Of a DNA stretch of 64,000 nucleotides, positions 1-12,833 are shown in pieces. Below the pieces are notes generated by a model. The model was not told the origin of the DNA, ran no database searches, and saw only the letters and a program-made list of their open reading frames with translations. Origin of the DNA: Triops longicaudatus (Eukaryota; Arthropoda; Branchiopoda; Notostraca; Triopsidae); assembly GCA_022885665.1 (NCBI GenBank), contig JAGQDJ010000123.1, positions 62,001 to 126,000 of the forward strand, read 5' to 3'. Both the position numbers and the translations under genes were made by a program. Numbering within the stretch: the stretch's first letter is position 1; the number at the start of each line of letters is the position of its first letter.

Positions 1-22
1 GAGAGAATTCAATTTGTTTTCC

Positions 23-1905
23 TTACTTGAAACATCCAAACTCGTCAAACACACCTTCAAACAATTGGCCATCGGCGGTTTCCCTGATAATATGACAAGG
101 TTGCAATTTTCTTTTGCGATTTTTCATTTAGTCACGCATTAAGTGGGCTGTAGCGCCCAGGGCGCAGCCGCGATCATTTTTTTGTGTGTGTGTGCTATCA
201 AATTCTTTTCTACCAGAACGGATTGTCAAGAACGAGTATAGCGTTAACATGCCGAAATATAAACACTGTTAACAACTTTCATTAACTTAGAATTAACGAC
301 AATATACGGCGCCCCCGGCACTATAATATCGTGCAAAAACTTGTCAAGTAATGTAGCACAGGGGATGTATATTTACCCTCCATCAGGGTGGACAGCTAAC
401 GCGGTAGCTATCCCTGCAATGATTAAGCTGCCAAGCAGAAGTATTCCTAAGACAATTAAAACGCCGTCGTGGACGAAATTTCGCTGGGGAACTTCTGTTT
501 TCATGGGTGACCGCCAAATACCATCCAAAGCATCCAGAGAGTGTGCAGGGTCTAGGACAGATGGTACTACGACCGGGTCAAGCGTTCTTTCGCTCAGAAA
601 CTTGTCTTCTTCGTCGCTGGAAATCTAACACACAACAATAATAATAATGAAAAAAGATGACAAAACAAGTGCAACCATTTGAAAGAAGAAAGAAGATTAT
701 GCATGGGGCCGAAAGACAGAAGAAACACGGAAGATGAAATAGGCTGACAAAAGACAAAAAGAGAAGTCAGCAAAGAAGACAGCATGATAATGGAAGTCAA
801 ATAAAAGGTGAGACAGTTAGAAAAAGGCCGAGACATAAGACAGGGAAAGTAAAAAGAAGTTCAGCTTGAGATGAATTACAAAAGACAAATAAAAATAGAA
901 ACAGAAATGCAGCGACACATATTTGAAATCTTGCTTGACTACAAAAATAACAAAGTGTCTCACAAGGCGGAATGAGCACCAATCAACAAGAAATCCTTTT
1001 TGGCGAAAGTGGCGCTCGACAGAAGTTTTCTTAAAATCTCGTGGACACGGTTGAAAGTTCCACAATGGACTAACTTCGCGCTGTAAGTCCACCAACGTGT
1101 CACTGAATTCCATCTGCGACCCGAGGATCACAAGCGTTCCTTCTTTTTCCGAAGGATTCGTAGGCTTCCGAGAACCTAAAGCCAGGGAAGAGGACAGGTC
1201 TACGACCTGCAGATCGTAACCACTTTCGGGCCAAAGCTCTTTGGTGAAAATTTCGACAAATTTCGTCCTCCGGTCTCCGGTGAAGAAATCAACGACGTTT
1301 AAGTTGTGCACCAGCAGCCTAACCTTTCGTCTCAGTGCAGCACCTTAAGAGCAAATTTTACTTTCTCATTTTGTGGCTGACTAGTGCTATATTTACTTTT
1401 ATGGGGAAGTTCTAACTCCCAGTTAAGTTGGTTGGTTTCGTAGGTAGCTCGGTTCAAGGCCACAATTTCAAACTAGAGCGTTTTATTTATTGACACCAGT
1501 TCACGTCCTCAAATAGGTAGCTTACTGAAACACTGTCGGTCGAGGGCGGAGCTACGCCGTATAAGAAAGCTTTACTGGTTTCAGGGTGATAAGCCAAACT
1601 TGCCCAGGACGGTAAGTCAGGGAAGTTGAGTAAACTTACCGTGTAAGTAATTTGTTCTTTGCCTATATACACAACGAGAATAATTAATGCTCACTTTGTG
1701 AAATGGAGTCAAGTTCAATGGAAAATATCTTACCTAAAGTGGTAGCATTGGATTGATCTTTCCAGTAGGAGGTACGTGTCGACCAATTAAATGCTAATGG
1801 TGAAATTTCGTACAGAATAAACTCAGGATGAACGTTGGCACGTACATCAGAAATTAGGACTAACACAAGAGGAAGAAACGTGCTAATCATATGGTTATTA
1901 AACAT
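23..1905 (-). CDS. SGCE: Alpha/epsilon-sarcoglycan, single-pass membrane glycoprotein
   Basis: Six exons were rebuilt: 1905-1734, 1662-1526, 1472-1397, 1343-964, 624-377 and 83-23. They close in phase to 357 aa (human SGCE is about 437, SGCA 387). The start ATG is followed by a hydrophobic signal peptide (FLPLVLVLISDV). The ectodomain carries family hallmarks: YTVSLLNFPDLPSWASLAY, then VALNRATYET, then LLVHNLNVVDFF, and VDWCSFRL with its conserved Cys. One transmembrane segment (GVLIVLGILLLGSLIIAGIA, from about residue 309) precedes a short tail of roughly 24 residues. Sarcoglycans belong to the dystrophin-associated complex of the muscle plasma membrane. Three introns are only 53-69 nt. The last exon ends in TAA, but the stop overlaps a good donor (ttcaa|gtaagg), so a longer tail coded outside the window cannot be excluded. 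The family call is firm; alpha versus epsilon cannot be separated, since invertebrates have one gene. Confidence 0.87.
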
Positions 1906-2817
1906 TTCTTACAGTTAAGAAAGCATTCAGATTCTTAAGAGAACAACAAACCGTATGCTGCGTCATCTAGTGTCAGAAATATTCCTTAAAATTGACATCT
2001 ACCTATCACCACTAAGAAGATACGAGATGTTCTTCGTCTGATTTCTGTATAACTTCGATTACTGTAAGTTTTTTCGTTAGTTAGAATTGTTAGTTTATCA
2101 AAGAATATAAAATTTTACAGAAAATTGAATGATGCCAAACGAAACGTGTGAATGCAAAAATACAAAAATAATGCAAAAATACCTTAGCACCGGTTTTATC
2201 AGAATAATAAAATGAAAAATAGCTAAAGGCACTTTTTGCTACACTTAAAATAAGTACGCCACCTTGTCCACGTTGGGAAATAAGAGCCGCTTAGCTTGTT
2301 CTGAACAATTTAATCTGGAGAATTTGTTTTTTCCCTAAACATTCTGCGAAAACTTCCGCACAACAGGAAAGTACCTTATGCGGTCAATACATGTTAGCTT
2401 TGCAATCTGAGTCCTTCAATTTTTTTTTCTTTCCATTTGCCCAATAATCCATGTACGGCAAACAGCTATGATAATATCGAATTTAAATACATTAATTAAC
2501 CCAACAAAACTTAGTTCAAGCTCGAAATTCCAATAGGTGTAATGTACAAAGAAGTGCATCGTCATCCAAATTGCTACACTATCTACAAAAATTGATCTCA
2601 ATTCTGCCACAACGGGACGTCCATAAAAAATAACGCAATTTCCACTACCATTCACAGAAAACCTTATAAAAATACCCATTCACCGTAATATCACAGATGT
2701 ACAACCCAACAACTTCTTCAAAACAAGAAAATCATAATAAACCAACGTAACTTAAGCATAACATGCAGCTTAAGTCGAAACTGTCTTGCTTTCTGCAAAC
2801 CTTCTCTTACTGTAATT
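1906..2817. other. Intergenic spacer between sarcoglycan and tankyrase
   Basis: AT-rich sequence of about 0.9 kb between the sarcoglycan start codon and the tankyrase stop codon, both on the minus strand. It should hold the sarcoglycan promoter and the tankyrase 3' UTR. The short ORF at 2416-2679 has no recognisable similarity and no splice context. I see no other element. Confidence 0.6.
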
Positions 2818-5800
2818 TCAACAATTTTCTATTTCTTCTGGTTTTACTATCTGGTACGTGATCAAATACTCCGGGTAAGCCTACGACAAATAAAAAACAC
2901 AACAAAAATTAATACAGCCCTAAATACCGTTTATTAAGAAAAATACCTGCTCCCCTCTGTATACTACGTACTCCGGGTACGTTAGACCGCCCGTGGAAGG
3001 ACGGCCCACTACGGAATGATGCCCCGGAGGGGCATGCGCCATTCGCATAGCACTAAACTGCATGAAAGACTTGCCCAGCGTCACGCGACACAACAAAAGC
3101 TGCCGTGAACACACGTAACAAGACCGATTCTTGTGCAGCGGACATCCGGATCCACCCCCAATACCGTATACGTATTGGTTACTCTTGCTACTGTTTTCCG
3201 CAAAATAAATACCTAAAAATGAAACAATAAAACGTCACATTAACACATCTCCAAGTATTTCAAATCACAACTATGTATAAATAAACTTTTAAAGCATTTG
3301 TCAACATAAACATAATAGCTGTAATATAATACAATTTACAATTAATCTTTAAACTATTATATCTCGAAGTATTTTTAAACGTTAGTATTACATTTTCGTG
3401 TAATTTTACAAGATAGTTTATAAAATAACCTACCCGCGCCAAACATGCCACCAATGTAGGCATGTCTTTCATCGAAGCCTTTCTGCACAATGGCGTTCAT
3501 AAAAGGAGATCCATGGAAAAGCAATCTTTCGTTCGCCGTAGCACCATTCTCTTCAGCAACTTCTCTACGACGGTGAGTGTACTTTTCCCACAGCTTCTTG
3601 TTTCTGATCTTCTGAATCTAGATTTTAGGAAAGTACAACAGTGTCAACCGATACTTATTCAATCCAGTTTCAGCACTTTTAATCAAACTCGAACACAAAT
3701 TGAAGCGATTTTAAACAATGTTGTATATAGTGCTTCGAAACTAAGTCTTTCCAAAAATAAATTTCGCTTACTTTAGAAATCCTATACTTGACAAAGATGC
3801 CGCCAGCTTGGCCATTATCTCGATGTTCTCTGATGGTGCTTTGCATCTCTTCCTCCACCGCCAGGTACTCTTGATCATCAGGAGTCAAATCGATCAACAG
3901 CGTGGCAGGCGTCTGTGCCTGTAAAGACACCACCTGGTGGACAGACAACGAAGTAGACGACCGAGACTGCAGTCTTTCGATGCCTTTAAGAAGACGGTGA
4001 CGATGTCCGTAGGCGCTCACTCCAATTTGTTTCAACTCCTCGTGGCCCATCTCCATCAAAATATCCAAACCCACTTGCTCGCGGTCAAACACGTCCCACA
4101 GTTGTTCCAATCCCAAACTACGAGTTAAAATATGCGACATTAATAAACAAAATGAGACAACCAAAACAAATAAATAATCTAGAAACAAATTGTAAACATT
4201 TTGCACACAATACGTCCGACGACAGTGCGCTAGACTACATCTATTATTCAGGGGAAAATAGCTAAAAAATTATTCCAATTAGCCAAGTTTGTTACTTGAT
4301 AAGGAAGGATTTGAGCGACGTGGACGATTCCATTTCATCTCCTTCGCTGCACTGGCTTTCCGCACTTTCCATTTTGCCATCGGAGCCTTGCCCACCACCT
4401 GTCGGGGGTCGAACTTCCTTAGCGTGCGAAATCGGAGCAGGCAGCATGAGCAGGTTGCCCGAGGGCAATAAAATAGACTCTGAACTGCACAACGATGGCG
4501 CCACCGGTCGGGCTTTCGTTACGGAATGGGCTGTCGGTACATGTTGCGCCATGGCGTCTTGAAGAAGACACTTGACATCTTCTGCAGTAGCTAAATCGAA
4601 CGGTGATTGGCCTTCTTGGTTCCTTAACAGAGGATCTGCGCCGTGTGCGAGCTAAACAAAATATGTGCAATTTAGGTAAGTTTCGTAATGAAAATGGATG
4701 AAGTGAATGAGTGAAGTACCAGCAAGGCGCATAATTGTGTCCGGCCTTTTTGCGCCGCTTCGTGCAACGGAGTGAAACCCCAACGGTCGGTGGCGTTCAC
4801 GGCCGTTTGGTAGCGAATGAGTAGCGCCGCTACATCCAAATGCCCGTACGAAGACGCGTTGTGTAAGGGAATGAGCCCGCCTTTGTCTTGTGCGTTCACG
4901 TCCGCACCTTGTTCCAGTAAGAACTCGGCTACTTCCAAGTTGTTGTATCCGGCTGCGAAATAAAAAAACATATTAATGTCTTTGCAAACTAGCGGTCACA
5001 TTATAAGTTCCATGTACTATCCTATCGATTATTTTTAATTTATTGTAAAGCGTAAGCTCCTGATAATACCGTTTAGCTCAATGAAGGTACTACATTTCAT
5101 TAAGATTATAGTAAAATTAAATAGAAACTACCTGCTAGATGTAAAGGGGTGGAGTTTCTTCCTTGAGAATCTCGACAGTTGATATTGGTGACTGTCAGCA
5201 GCTTCTGGACACGGGCCAAGTGACCTTTCTTCGCCGCGTCCAACAATGCCGAATCTCCACGTAACAAGTCCGCAATGTCGCTGTCAATATCTTTAATCAA
5301 GTCCAGTGCTGTGTGTCCGTCTCGATTTCTCTTCGCCACATCCGCTCCATGCTACAGTTAATAAATAGAAATTGTCAACAAATTGCAGAACACCAAGCGC
5401 AAGAGCTTCAGCAACCTTCAGAAGGAGTTTTACAATATCGTATTTTCCTTTGGCCGCCGCTTCGTGCAAAGGCGTAAACTTCCACAAATCTGATACGTTC
5501 ACTGACGCGCCGGCTTTAACGAGCAATTCCGTTACCTCGTAATGCCCATAAGAGCACGCGTTATGCAAAGGGACGAGTCCTCTGTAAAATAAACACGTGA
5601 TGAAGGAGTCAAAAGAATACGCCCATGAATTACGGTGATAACTTAACAAGAATAAATAAATGTTCCAGTGGTCGTTCAATTTTTTAAACTGTTGTCAAAA
5701 ATTTTAAAGTTTATTTTTTACGGGTGCAGTATAACTCCGATTTTGTCATCCGCGATTACGAAAACTTACGACTATGTCAACCACCTTTTCGGAAAACTTC

Positions 5801-8800
5801 GTCGTTAAGGATAGGTTCATACATTGATTTTTCAAGCGTTTACTGATAGTGATAAATTATTTTGTCCTAAAGTCCTCACCATAGGTGAATTACAGAATAA
5901 CAGTACTACTTTTTCAGTTTTTCTCGGCACTGGGATTTTCAATTTTCCCCCCATGCACTCAACACGTGCATATTATATCGTCAACTGTCTGAATTATCAA
6001 GCACTTCCCAGTGACGATCGGCTAATACGATCCCCCCCTCCCCTTTTGAAACTGTGTGCCTATGCTTCGCAAGTTTTTATTCGTGAAGCTTTCTTTATAT
6101 ATACGCACGAGACAGGATGGCAACGCGCACTACTCACACCGAAGAACAATAATAATAAAACAGAATAAATTACAAACCCTTTGTCTTTTGCATGCACATC
6201 AGCGCCATGCTGCAGCAAATACTCCACTACGGCAACTCGGTTGTACCCAGAGGCGAAATGCAGTGGCGTGGAATGTCTACCATCCAAGTCGCGGCAGTTG
6301 ACCAAGCTAGACACGCCTCCACTTGTGCCCGCTGCGGCTATCAGACACTGGACGGTCTCCAGGTCGCCGGCTTTGGCGGCTTCGAGGAACTGGTACTCAG
6401 CGTCCATGGCTGACGACCCCACGGAGGATGTGTATGCGTTGCTAGTAACGAAGAGGCTGCTAGGAGAAACGTCTGCAGCGCAGCAAACAGGTAACGGCAC
6501 CGCCAACATCTCGCGGATTCCTAAATCTGCTGTTAAGTCCGCGGCTTTGCAACCGGTGTACGTCAGCAGGTGAGGATCCGCCCCATAGGATAGTAACAAC
6601 CGGCAGGCGTTCACTCGGTTCTCTCTTGCACTGATATGAAGAGCTACACAAACAAATCGACTTAAATTTAATCACCTCAACTCATTAAAATAATTTAAAA
6701 ATAACAATGAGAGAAAATGAGAAGGAAATATTACAGGATACAATGGAAGAGAATATTAACGGGTTAACAGGAGTATAAAAATACGGTTTAAAACAGTTAT
6801 TAATCACCTAGCGAAAGCTAAAATACAATAGCCTAACATTACACAACCAAACTAGCTAAAGATCCTACATGCTGAACCTCCGTTGCCAACGTACCTTTAC
6901 GGTACAAAAACATAATCTAACGCAGCTGAAACAATAATAATGAAAGAATATTACAGTAAGTAATAGTTTAAAATAGAATAGTGAGAAATCACAATACACA
7001 ATGACAAGTAAAGCTCAATATAATTACTAATAATTGAACATTGAGGGCCATTAAGCTGTTTAAGTTACCAGTTTGCTGATATGTGGCGTCAGTGGCGTTT
7101 ACATTCCCGCCATGTCTTAGGAGCAGTTCCACCACGTCGACGTGACCTTTCTCTGCAGCGACGTGTAACGGCGTTTGTCCTAAACTGTTGGCTTCGTCGG
7201 GGGAGGAGCCTTTCTTGAGCAGCAATTCGCAAATCATCTTACGTTTCGGGTTCGTTGACTGGCTGCAGGCTATCAGGGGCGTGTCCGAGGACAACGGGTG
7301 TCGATAGTGCAGCACATCGGACCCTAAGTGTTTTTTCACTTTTGCGACATCACCGTGCTTGATTGCCTCCAAGAAACACTGACCTTTGTACTCCGCTGCA
7401 AAATAAAGAAATAAATGCATTTTTCAACAAAATATATACAAAATGTACAAACATAGGCATACAACAAAAAGAAAACTTCACATACAATAAAAGCTAAAAA
7501 ACATCCGTTTACACTAAATTTAAAATAAAATCAAGAGCAAAACATGAGACCAGGAAAGTCTCATCGTCCAAAAATAGCCTCAAAAAACGAAATAAAAAAG
7601 AGAGATTAACAAGTAAAAAACTAAACAGAAAAAGAATTCAAAAAGAAAAAGTGAACAACAACAAAAGAATGCTGAATATTTAGTAACTACGCCAATAACG
7701 TGCAAGAATTACACGATCTAAATGCAGTAAAATGTCATTACACGAACCCAGTAGGAACACACAAACCTATTCCGATATCCATATTTACCTTATATTAAAC
7801 GCTTTTTTACACATTCGCTTGGCTTGGGATAAAAAAGTTTGTTATAAAAAAGGTTCGTTTTAATGATATTCGACTGTATACCAAAGTGTTTAATTCAGTT
7901 AAAAAGAATGTTTCAACCAACTATCTTTAATTAGAGAAAATTTAATATACCTGCTAGTTTATCATGGAACTCCCTACTCGGCGCCAAATCTAAGGCCGAT
8001 TTCCCGTGGCAGTTCAAGAGCGTCGGATCAGCTCCATGGGCTAAGAGCAACGAACAAACTTCGCGACGCCCTTTTGAGGCAGCTTCGTGCAAAGGTGTAA
8101 ACTGCCATAGATCCATTGCGTTCACATTAGCACCGTGGCTAATAAGCAGCTGCGTTACTTCGAAATGACCGTAGGAACAAGCGTTATGGAGAGGTACAAG
8201 CCCCCTTTTGAATGGAAAATGATACAAAGGAATTAACATCCGAAAATATACATTATTTCTAGGTGCATAGTGAATTTGTAAATAACAAATGGAAAAATGG
8301 ACATTGGCAATTGGCAATAGCATAAAAATTATTTTGGAAACATAAAAAAATAAATTTTAGACATGTGAAACTATACAAAAATTAAACGTTACAAAACATT
8401 CAGAATAAGTTTCAAAATGACCAACACAACATTGAGAATCTAAAATACATTAAAAATGCTGCAACAATTTTTAAAAAATATGCTTTGGAATACCCTTTGT
8501 CTTTAGCGTGAACATCTGCGCCATGGTGCAACAACGTTTGCACAATGCCTACGCGATTATAACCTGCCGCGAGGTGTAAAGGCGTGGATTTACGGCCATC
8601 GGAGGCGTGGCAATTGACATTCAACGGTGTTAAAAGCATCGCTAACTTTTCTTCGTGGCCCGAGCGTGCTGCTTCAAGCAATTCATGCTTTTTATAGTCT
8701 CCTGTTAACACAGGTCGAGTTTGGGGTGTGGCTCCGTCCAAAGGTGTCTTTCCTTCCGCGTTTCGTATGCTAGGATCCGCCCCGCGTTGGAGTAAAACTG

Positions 8801-9977
8801 TTTATTGGGAGAAACAATACAAGTTTAGCCCTAAATACATTTTGTGACACTAAATGGCACAAAATTTTACATTTACTAATGTTTTGACGCACTTCTGGCC
8901 TAACTTGGGCAATAATGTGCAGTCACCAAGTGTAAGACTGACACAACGAACCAATGAAGTAAACTTACTCATTACAACGAACCTAGCACGATATGACAGT
9001 AATCTAACCAGTCTAACCGAAAGCACCTTAGACTAACCTAACAAAAACTAACCAACTAACATAGTCAGACAAAACTTTTCTATTACAACACACTATAAAA
9101 GATCCTAACTTAACCTGGTCTGGTATAGCTTAACCTAAAATAGTATTCCAAGACTAGCACCAACCAGACTAACTAACCAAAAACAACACAACCGATGTAC
9201 AATAACCTAACTGGAACCCCCCACATAACCTAGCCTAACATAACTAGACAACTAAGCTCGTTAATCCTAGTCAATAACTAGTCAATCCTAGCATGATAAA
9301 ATTTAACCTAAAACAACTTAAGCTAAAATAATCAGCCGTAACTCAACTACTTTCACTTCCCACGGACACTGGACTGCTGAGCATCACAAGTGCGACAAAT
9401 AGTAGTTCCGGTCGGAAAATAGCCAATACTTTTCACAAAAGCTCTCATTCCAAGACGAATGGGTAAGTTTCATTACCGATTGTGACGTCTACTTTGCCTT
9501 TAAAGGCCGCTTCATGTAAAGGCGTGTAATTCCAATTATCTCGAGCGTTGCAATCCGCTCCAGCTTTCAGAAGTAAAGTCACAACTTCGGCATGACCAAA
9601 CGAACACGCATTGTGCAAGGGAATCAACCCTCCGTCGTCCCGCGCGTGGACATTAGCTCCCATGGCTAGCAACAGTTCCACTACATCTCTACGGCCGAAA
9701 CCTGAAACGACAGTTTTAGTTATTGTTACTTCTTTCTACATTCCACTTAAGTGAGAAGGTTTAGGAAGGCAGGATAGAATTCTTTACCTGCAGCGAAATG
9801 TAAAGGTGACGACTTTCGGCCTCCAGTATCACGTGCATTTACATTCTGGGGAGAAACTAAGCGTCGGACAACATCTATGTCGCCATTTCTGCAGCCTTCA
9901 AAGAGTTCGCGAAGCGGATCGAGATTTCCTGAATCGTCCATGGCTGATTCAACAAAAGATATTTGCCGAGTCGCCAT
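2818..9977 (-). CDS. TNKS: Tankyrase (ankyrin repeats + SAM + PARP catalytic domain)
   Basis: Fourteen exons: 9977-9788, 9701-9477, 8797-8494, 8204-7951, 7395-7069, 6643-6178, 5581-5416, 5351-5132, 4952-4720, 4651-4296, 4117-3772, 3617-3434, 3212-2947, 2880-2818. All phases close, giving 1199 aa (human TNKS2 1166). Residues about 25-850 are ankyrin repeats in five clusters, with repeated TPLHxAA and DKGGLVPLHNACSYGH motifs. A SAM domain (about 905-965, LGLEQLWDVFDREQ) and an ADP-ribosyltransferase domain (about 985-1195) follow. The catalytic H-Y-E triad is H1064 (FHGSP), Y1093 (GIYFAEN) and E1171 (YPEYVVY). The tankyrase zinc site is C1114, H1117, C1122, C1125. The enzyme poly-ADP-ribosylates axin and other targets. 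There is no His/Pro/Ser-rich N-terminal stretch as in vertebrate TNKS1, so it resembles TNKS2. The start at 9977 is the first ATG upstream of the conserved region. Confidence 0.97.
9005..9345. repeat. Degenerate CCTAA (TTAGG-like) tract in tankyrase intron 2
   Basis: Plus-strand text is full of loose copies of taacctaac, ctaacc and aacttaacc with no long perfect array. It lies wholly in the intron between exons 9701-9477 and 8797-8494. It resembles decayed arthropod telomere-type repeat. Confidence 0.6.
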
Positions 9978-10215
9978 TTTCAACCAGCGTAACCCTATGA
10001 ATGTTGGCTAACAAAAGTTACGTGAAATTTCTAGTGATTTTTAAGCATGAGGCAGACAAAAAAAGTGGCAGTGTCAGGACACAAAAACACTGTAAACAAG
10101 GAAAAATGGACAGATGGAAAATATGTTGAATGCAGGCGTCCCCAGATGACGCTAGTGGCATACAAAATGACCATCTGGCGAGCCGAAATCCCGCATTGCT
10201 GTAAGCAAAAATGAC

Positions 10216-10231
10216 CAGTGGCGTCGTGCAC

Positions 10232-10264
<33 letters not shown>

Positions 10265-10407
10265 GGAGGGGGGAGCGATTTTGCATTTCTCTTAATAAAA
10301 GAATTTATGAGTTGTAAATGAGTTTTAAATTATACTTTTTTTTTCAGGATGGCAGAAATTTTGGGGGGGCCCAGGCCCCCCCGGCCCCATATGGCACGAC
10401 GCCTCTG
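10216..10407. mobile_element. Short non-autonomous hAT-like element (192 bp) with 8-bp target duplication
   Basis: The left end reads CAGTGGCGTCGTGC and the right end is its inverted copy, GCACGACGCCTCTG, matching at 13 of 14 positions. Perfect 8-bp direct repeats AAAATGAC flank it at 10208-10215 and 10408-10415. An 8-bp duplication and CAG-starting termini are the signature of hAT transposons. The interior has 28 consecutive T (10237-10264) and G/C homopolymers, with no transposase ORF. Confidence 0.85.
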
Positions 10408-11900
10408 AAAATGACTACAGATACTCACTGAATTTTTTTAATATCCATTTCAATTCATTACACTCACACTTTAAGTTATCTTCCATTGTTTTGTTATTAA
10501 CCGGCAATTTTTTAGTTGTCTTGATTGAGATCAAGGGAGGATTCGTTTCTTGTTTAAAAATAAATAACATTGCCGACCGTAACTAGCAGTATTTACTACA
10601 GTTTTAACCATTGACTTCTAATAAAGAAAAACCGAGTGTGAGAGACAACTGGGCAGTGCTGAGCTGCGTACTTTTTTTCATGCGAAATGAATGTCCTAAT
10701 CAGCGTTTCGTGCCAGATATATTAGCTTGAAAAGCGTTTAGTTCGTTTCCTGCCAGTTTCTGTCTAACCTCATGCGCTGAGGGCAAAATTTAGCAGGTAA
10801 AGGAAAGAATATCTTTTGGACTATGTTCTTTCGAAACGCTGGGTGTAAATTCGTGAATTTTGAAACTTGACATCGGCTTTGCATTGTAGCTAACCTAAGA
10901 TAGTAGTCTCATAATTTTTTATATAAATGGAGTGGTAAATTTCTCTCCATTCCCGTGGGGGCGAAATTTCTGTTTAGGGCCGGATTGCACTCTTTTGCGC
11001 CATAGGCTAAGGCACAATTTTGCCCCCCCCCCAATAATTGAAAAAGTCGATTTAAAAGTTTTAATGCACGTTTATTCTGGAAACATGGGTGCACTTCATA
11101 CAATCGTCATGTTAGGGTAACCAAATCTAATTGGGCGGAGAAACGGGACATAGCGGTTCTGAAAACGGGATACTATTTTATAAAGAGTTTTATTTGTAAC
11201 TTCTTTTTGTTTTCAATGGAACACGTTTGGTAAGTATGGAGGTAGATCATTTTATTGTTGTGACTAAAATATTATATATGAAAAAAAAACACGGGTGCAG
11301 CATAAGCGCCTTCAGATATATAAGGTTTCATTTAAAAAGCTATTGAAATGTTAGATACGGTCACATAACAGAACAGGAGGACAGGAAAACACAGATTACT
11401 TAATTTTTATGACTTTGAAAGCACAGTTGGATAGTTTAAAAACGTTTGCGACAATGAAATACTAATTGAGCTTGTAAACCCGTTGAAGCTGAGTTTTTTT
11501 TCCAGGACGTCTCCATAATTTTGGTAATATGAGCCAGTAACTTTAGTACTTTTCGTGAATTAGTATTGGCAACTTTCGCTGCCACCACACAATGTTTTTT
11601 TGGCATAATTTTCGACGGAAAAATTCTGAAAGCCGGACGAGCCTTCTTTTGGCTAGGATTTTGTACAAAGTCAAAGTTCTTTTTAGAAAGACTTAGAAGA
11701 CAACTAACCACGGCTCTTCTGATTCGTAAGATTTTCACAATAACAGTCACCCTATCTAAAAATTCTGGGTGAATGGCATTGAAAGATTAACGTTTAAACA
11801 AACTTTATTGTAGCAAAATTCTTCTTGTAGCCTGAGCACGAATATGTAGACTGAAGTCCGATTATCGAGTGTACTTTACGCCACAAACGCTGGTGTAAAC

Positions 11901-12053
11901 CAGCGACGGCGGAACGAGTGTTTCTCAGGGGGGGGGGGGGGNCAGTGGCCATTACTGTTGAAACCCTTATCATTATTTCCATTCCTTCTACAAAATTTTA
12001 GGGGAGGGGGGAGGGCAGCTGACCCCTCTGCCCCCCGAGTTCCGCCGTCGCTG
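11901..12053. mobile_element. Short non-autonomous hAT-like element (153 bp) with 8-bp target duplication
   Basis: Terminal inverted repeats CAGCGACGGCGGAAC and GTTCCGCCGTCGCTG are perfect over 15 bp. Exact 8-bp direct repeats GTGTAAAC flank them at 11893-11900 and 12054-12061. The interior is G-rich with a homopolymer run and the window's only N (11942). There is no coding capacity. It has the hAT signature but a different terminal sequence from the element at 10216. Confidence 0.88.
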
Positions 12054-12233
12054 GTGTAAACGAAAGTTGTAAAAAGGAGTAAATGACGGAAAACAAAAAC
12101 TGGTCTTGGACACTGAATACTGCTGACTGCTATCCGACTATCTCTGACTACTCTCGCTATTAACTCCTACCTTTTCTGTCCAACTCTTTTCCCATCTCAT
12201 CCTGCCTAGGGAGATGAAAGGGAAAAGTTTGTT

Positions 12234-12833
12234 ACACATGTACCGGGGTACATAGCCGCTGACATAGTGTTCTTGAAGGTGGGACAATTTCAGCGAGGGA
12301 CATCTCCTAAGTTAGCGGAGCGTTACGGTGGACCGTACGAAGTGGTGGAAAATAGGCCGCCTGATTATGTTTTCTGGAATGGGCATGGCAAGAAGCGAGT
12401 GCATGGCTCAAGCCTACGTGGAGTTAACTCAAACGAGTTCAGAGCGATGTCTGTTGCAGCGAAAAGCGACGATGACTTGGTGGAAGCGCTTGTCGACATG
12501 GTATGACTCGGCATGGGCGTCGGGTTAAGCAGCCTGCATAGTTGAGGGATTTCTGTTCTTATGTTAACCCGTTGTGTTCTTATTTTGTTTTTTATGTTTC
12601 ATATTGTATCCGTACTCATTCTCGTCACATTGAGTATCTTGTTTTTAAGCGGTGGAGGATGTTATGTACCCCGGTACACGTATACCAAGCTTTTCCCTTA
12701 CCTCCTCCCCCAGGCCTTTCGCCGGGTCAAAGCCGTGACTAAAAAGAGTTGGCCTGTTCCTTCATGCGTTTGCGATGTTCGGCGTTTTTTTGGGTATCAG
12801 TGGGTTTTACCGTCATTTTATTCCAGTACGCCA
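12234..12833 (+). mobile_element. Ty3/gypsy LTR-retrotransposon fossil, fragments out of order
   Basis: At 12255-12506 an ORF resembles the C-terminal part of a Ty3/gypsy integrase (VFLKVGQFQRGTSPKLAERY, then GGPYEVV). At about 12643-12680 a purine run (gcggtggagga) is followed by TGTTATGTACCCCGGTACA, which looks like a polypurine tract and an LTR start. A matching inverted palindrome, TGTACCGGGGTACA, sits at about 12239-12252. At about 12726-12833 the reverse-transcriptase region KAVTKKSWPVPS...VRRF continues, after a +1 frameshift, as FLGISGFYRHFIP. In an intact element RT precedes integrase; here it follows, so the locus is rearranged and dead. Confidence 0.65.
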
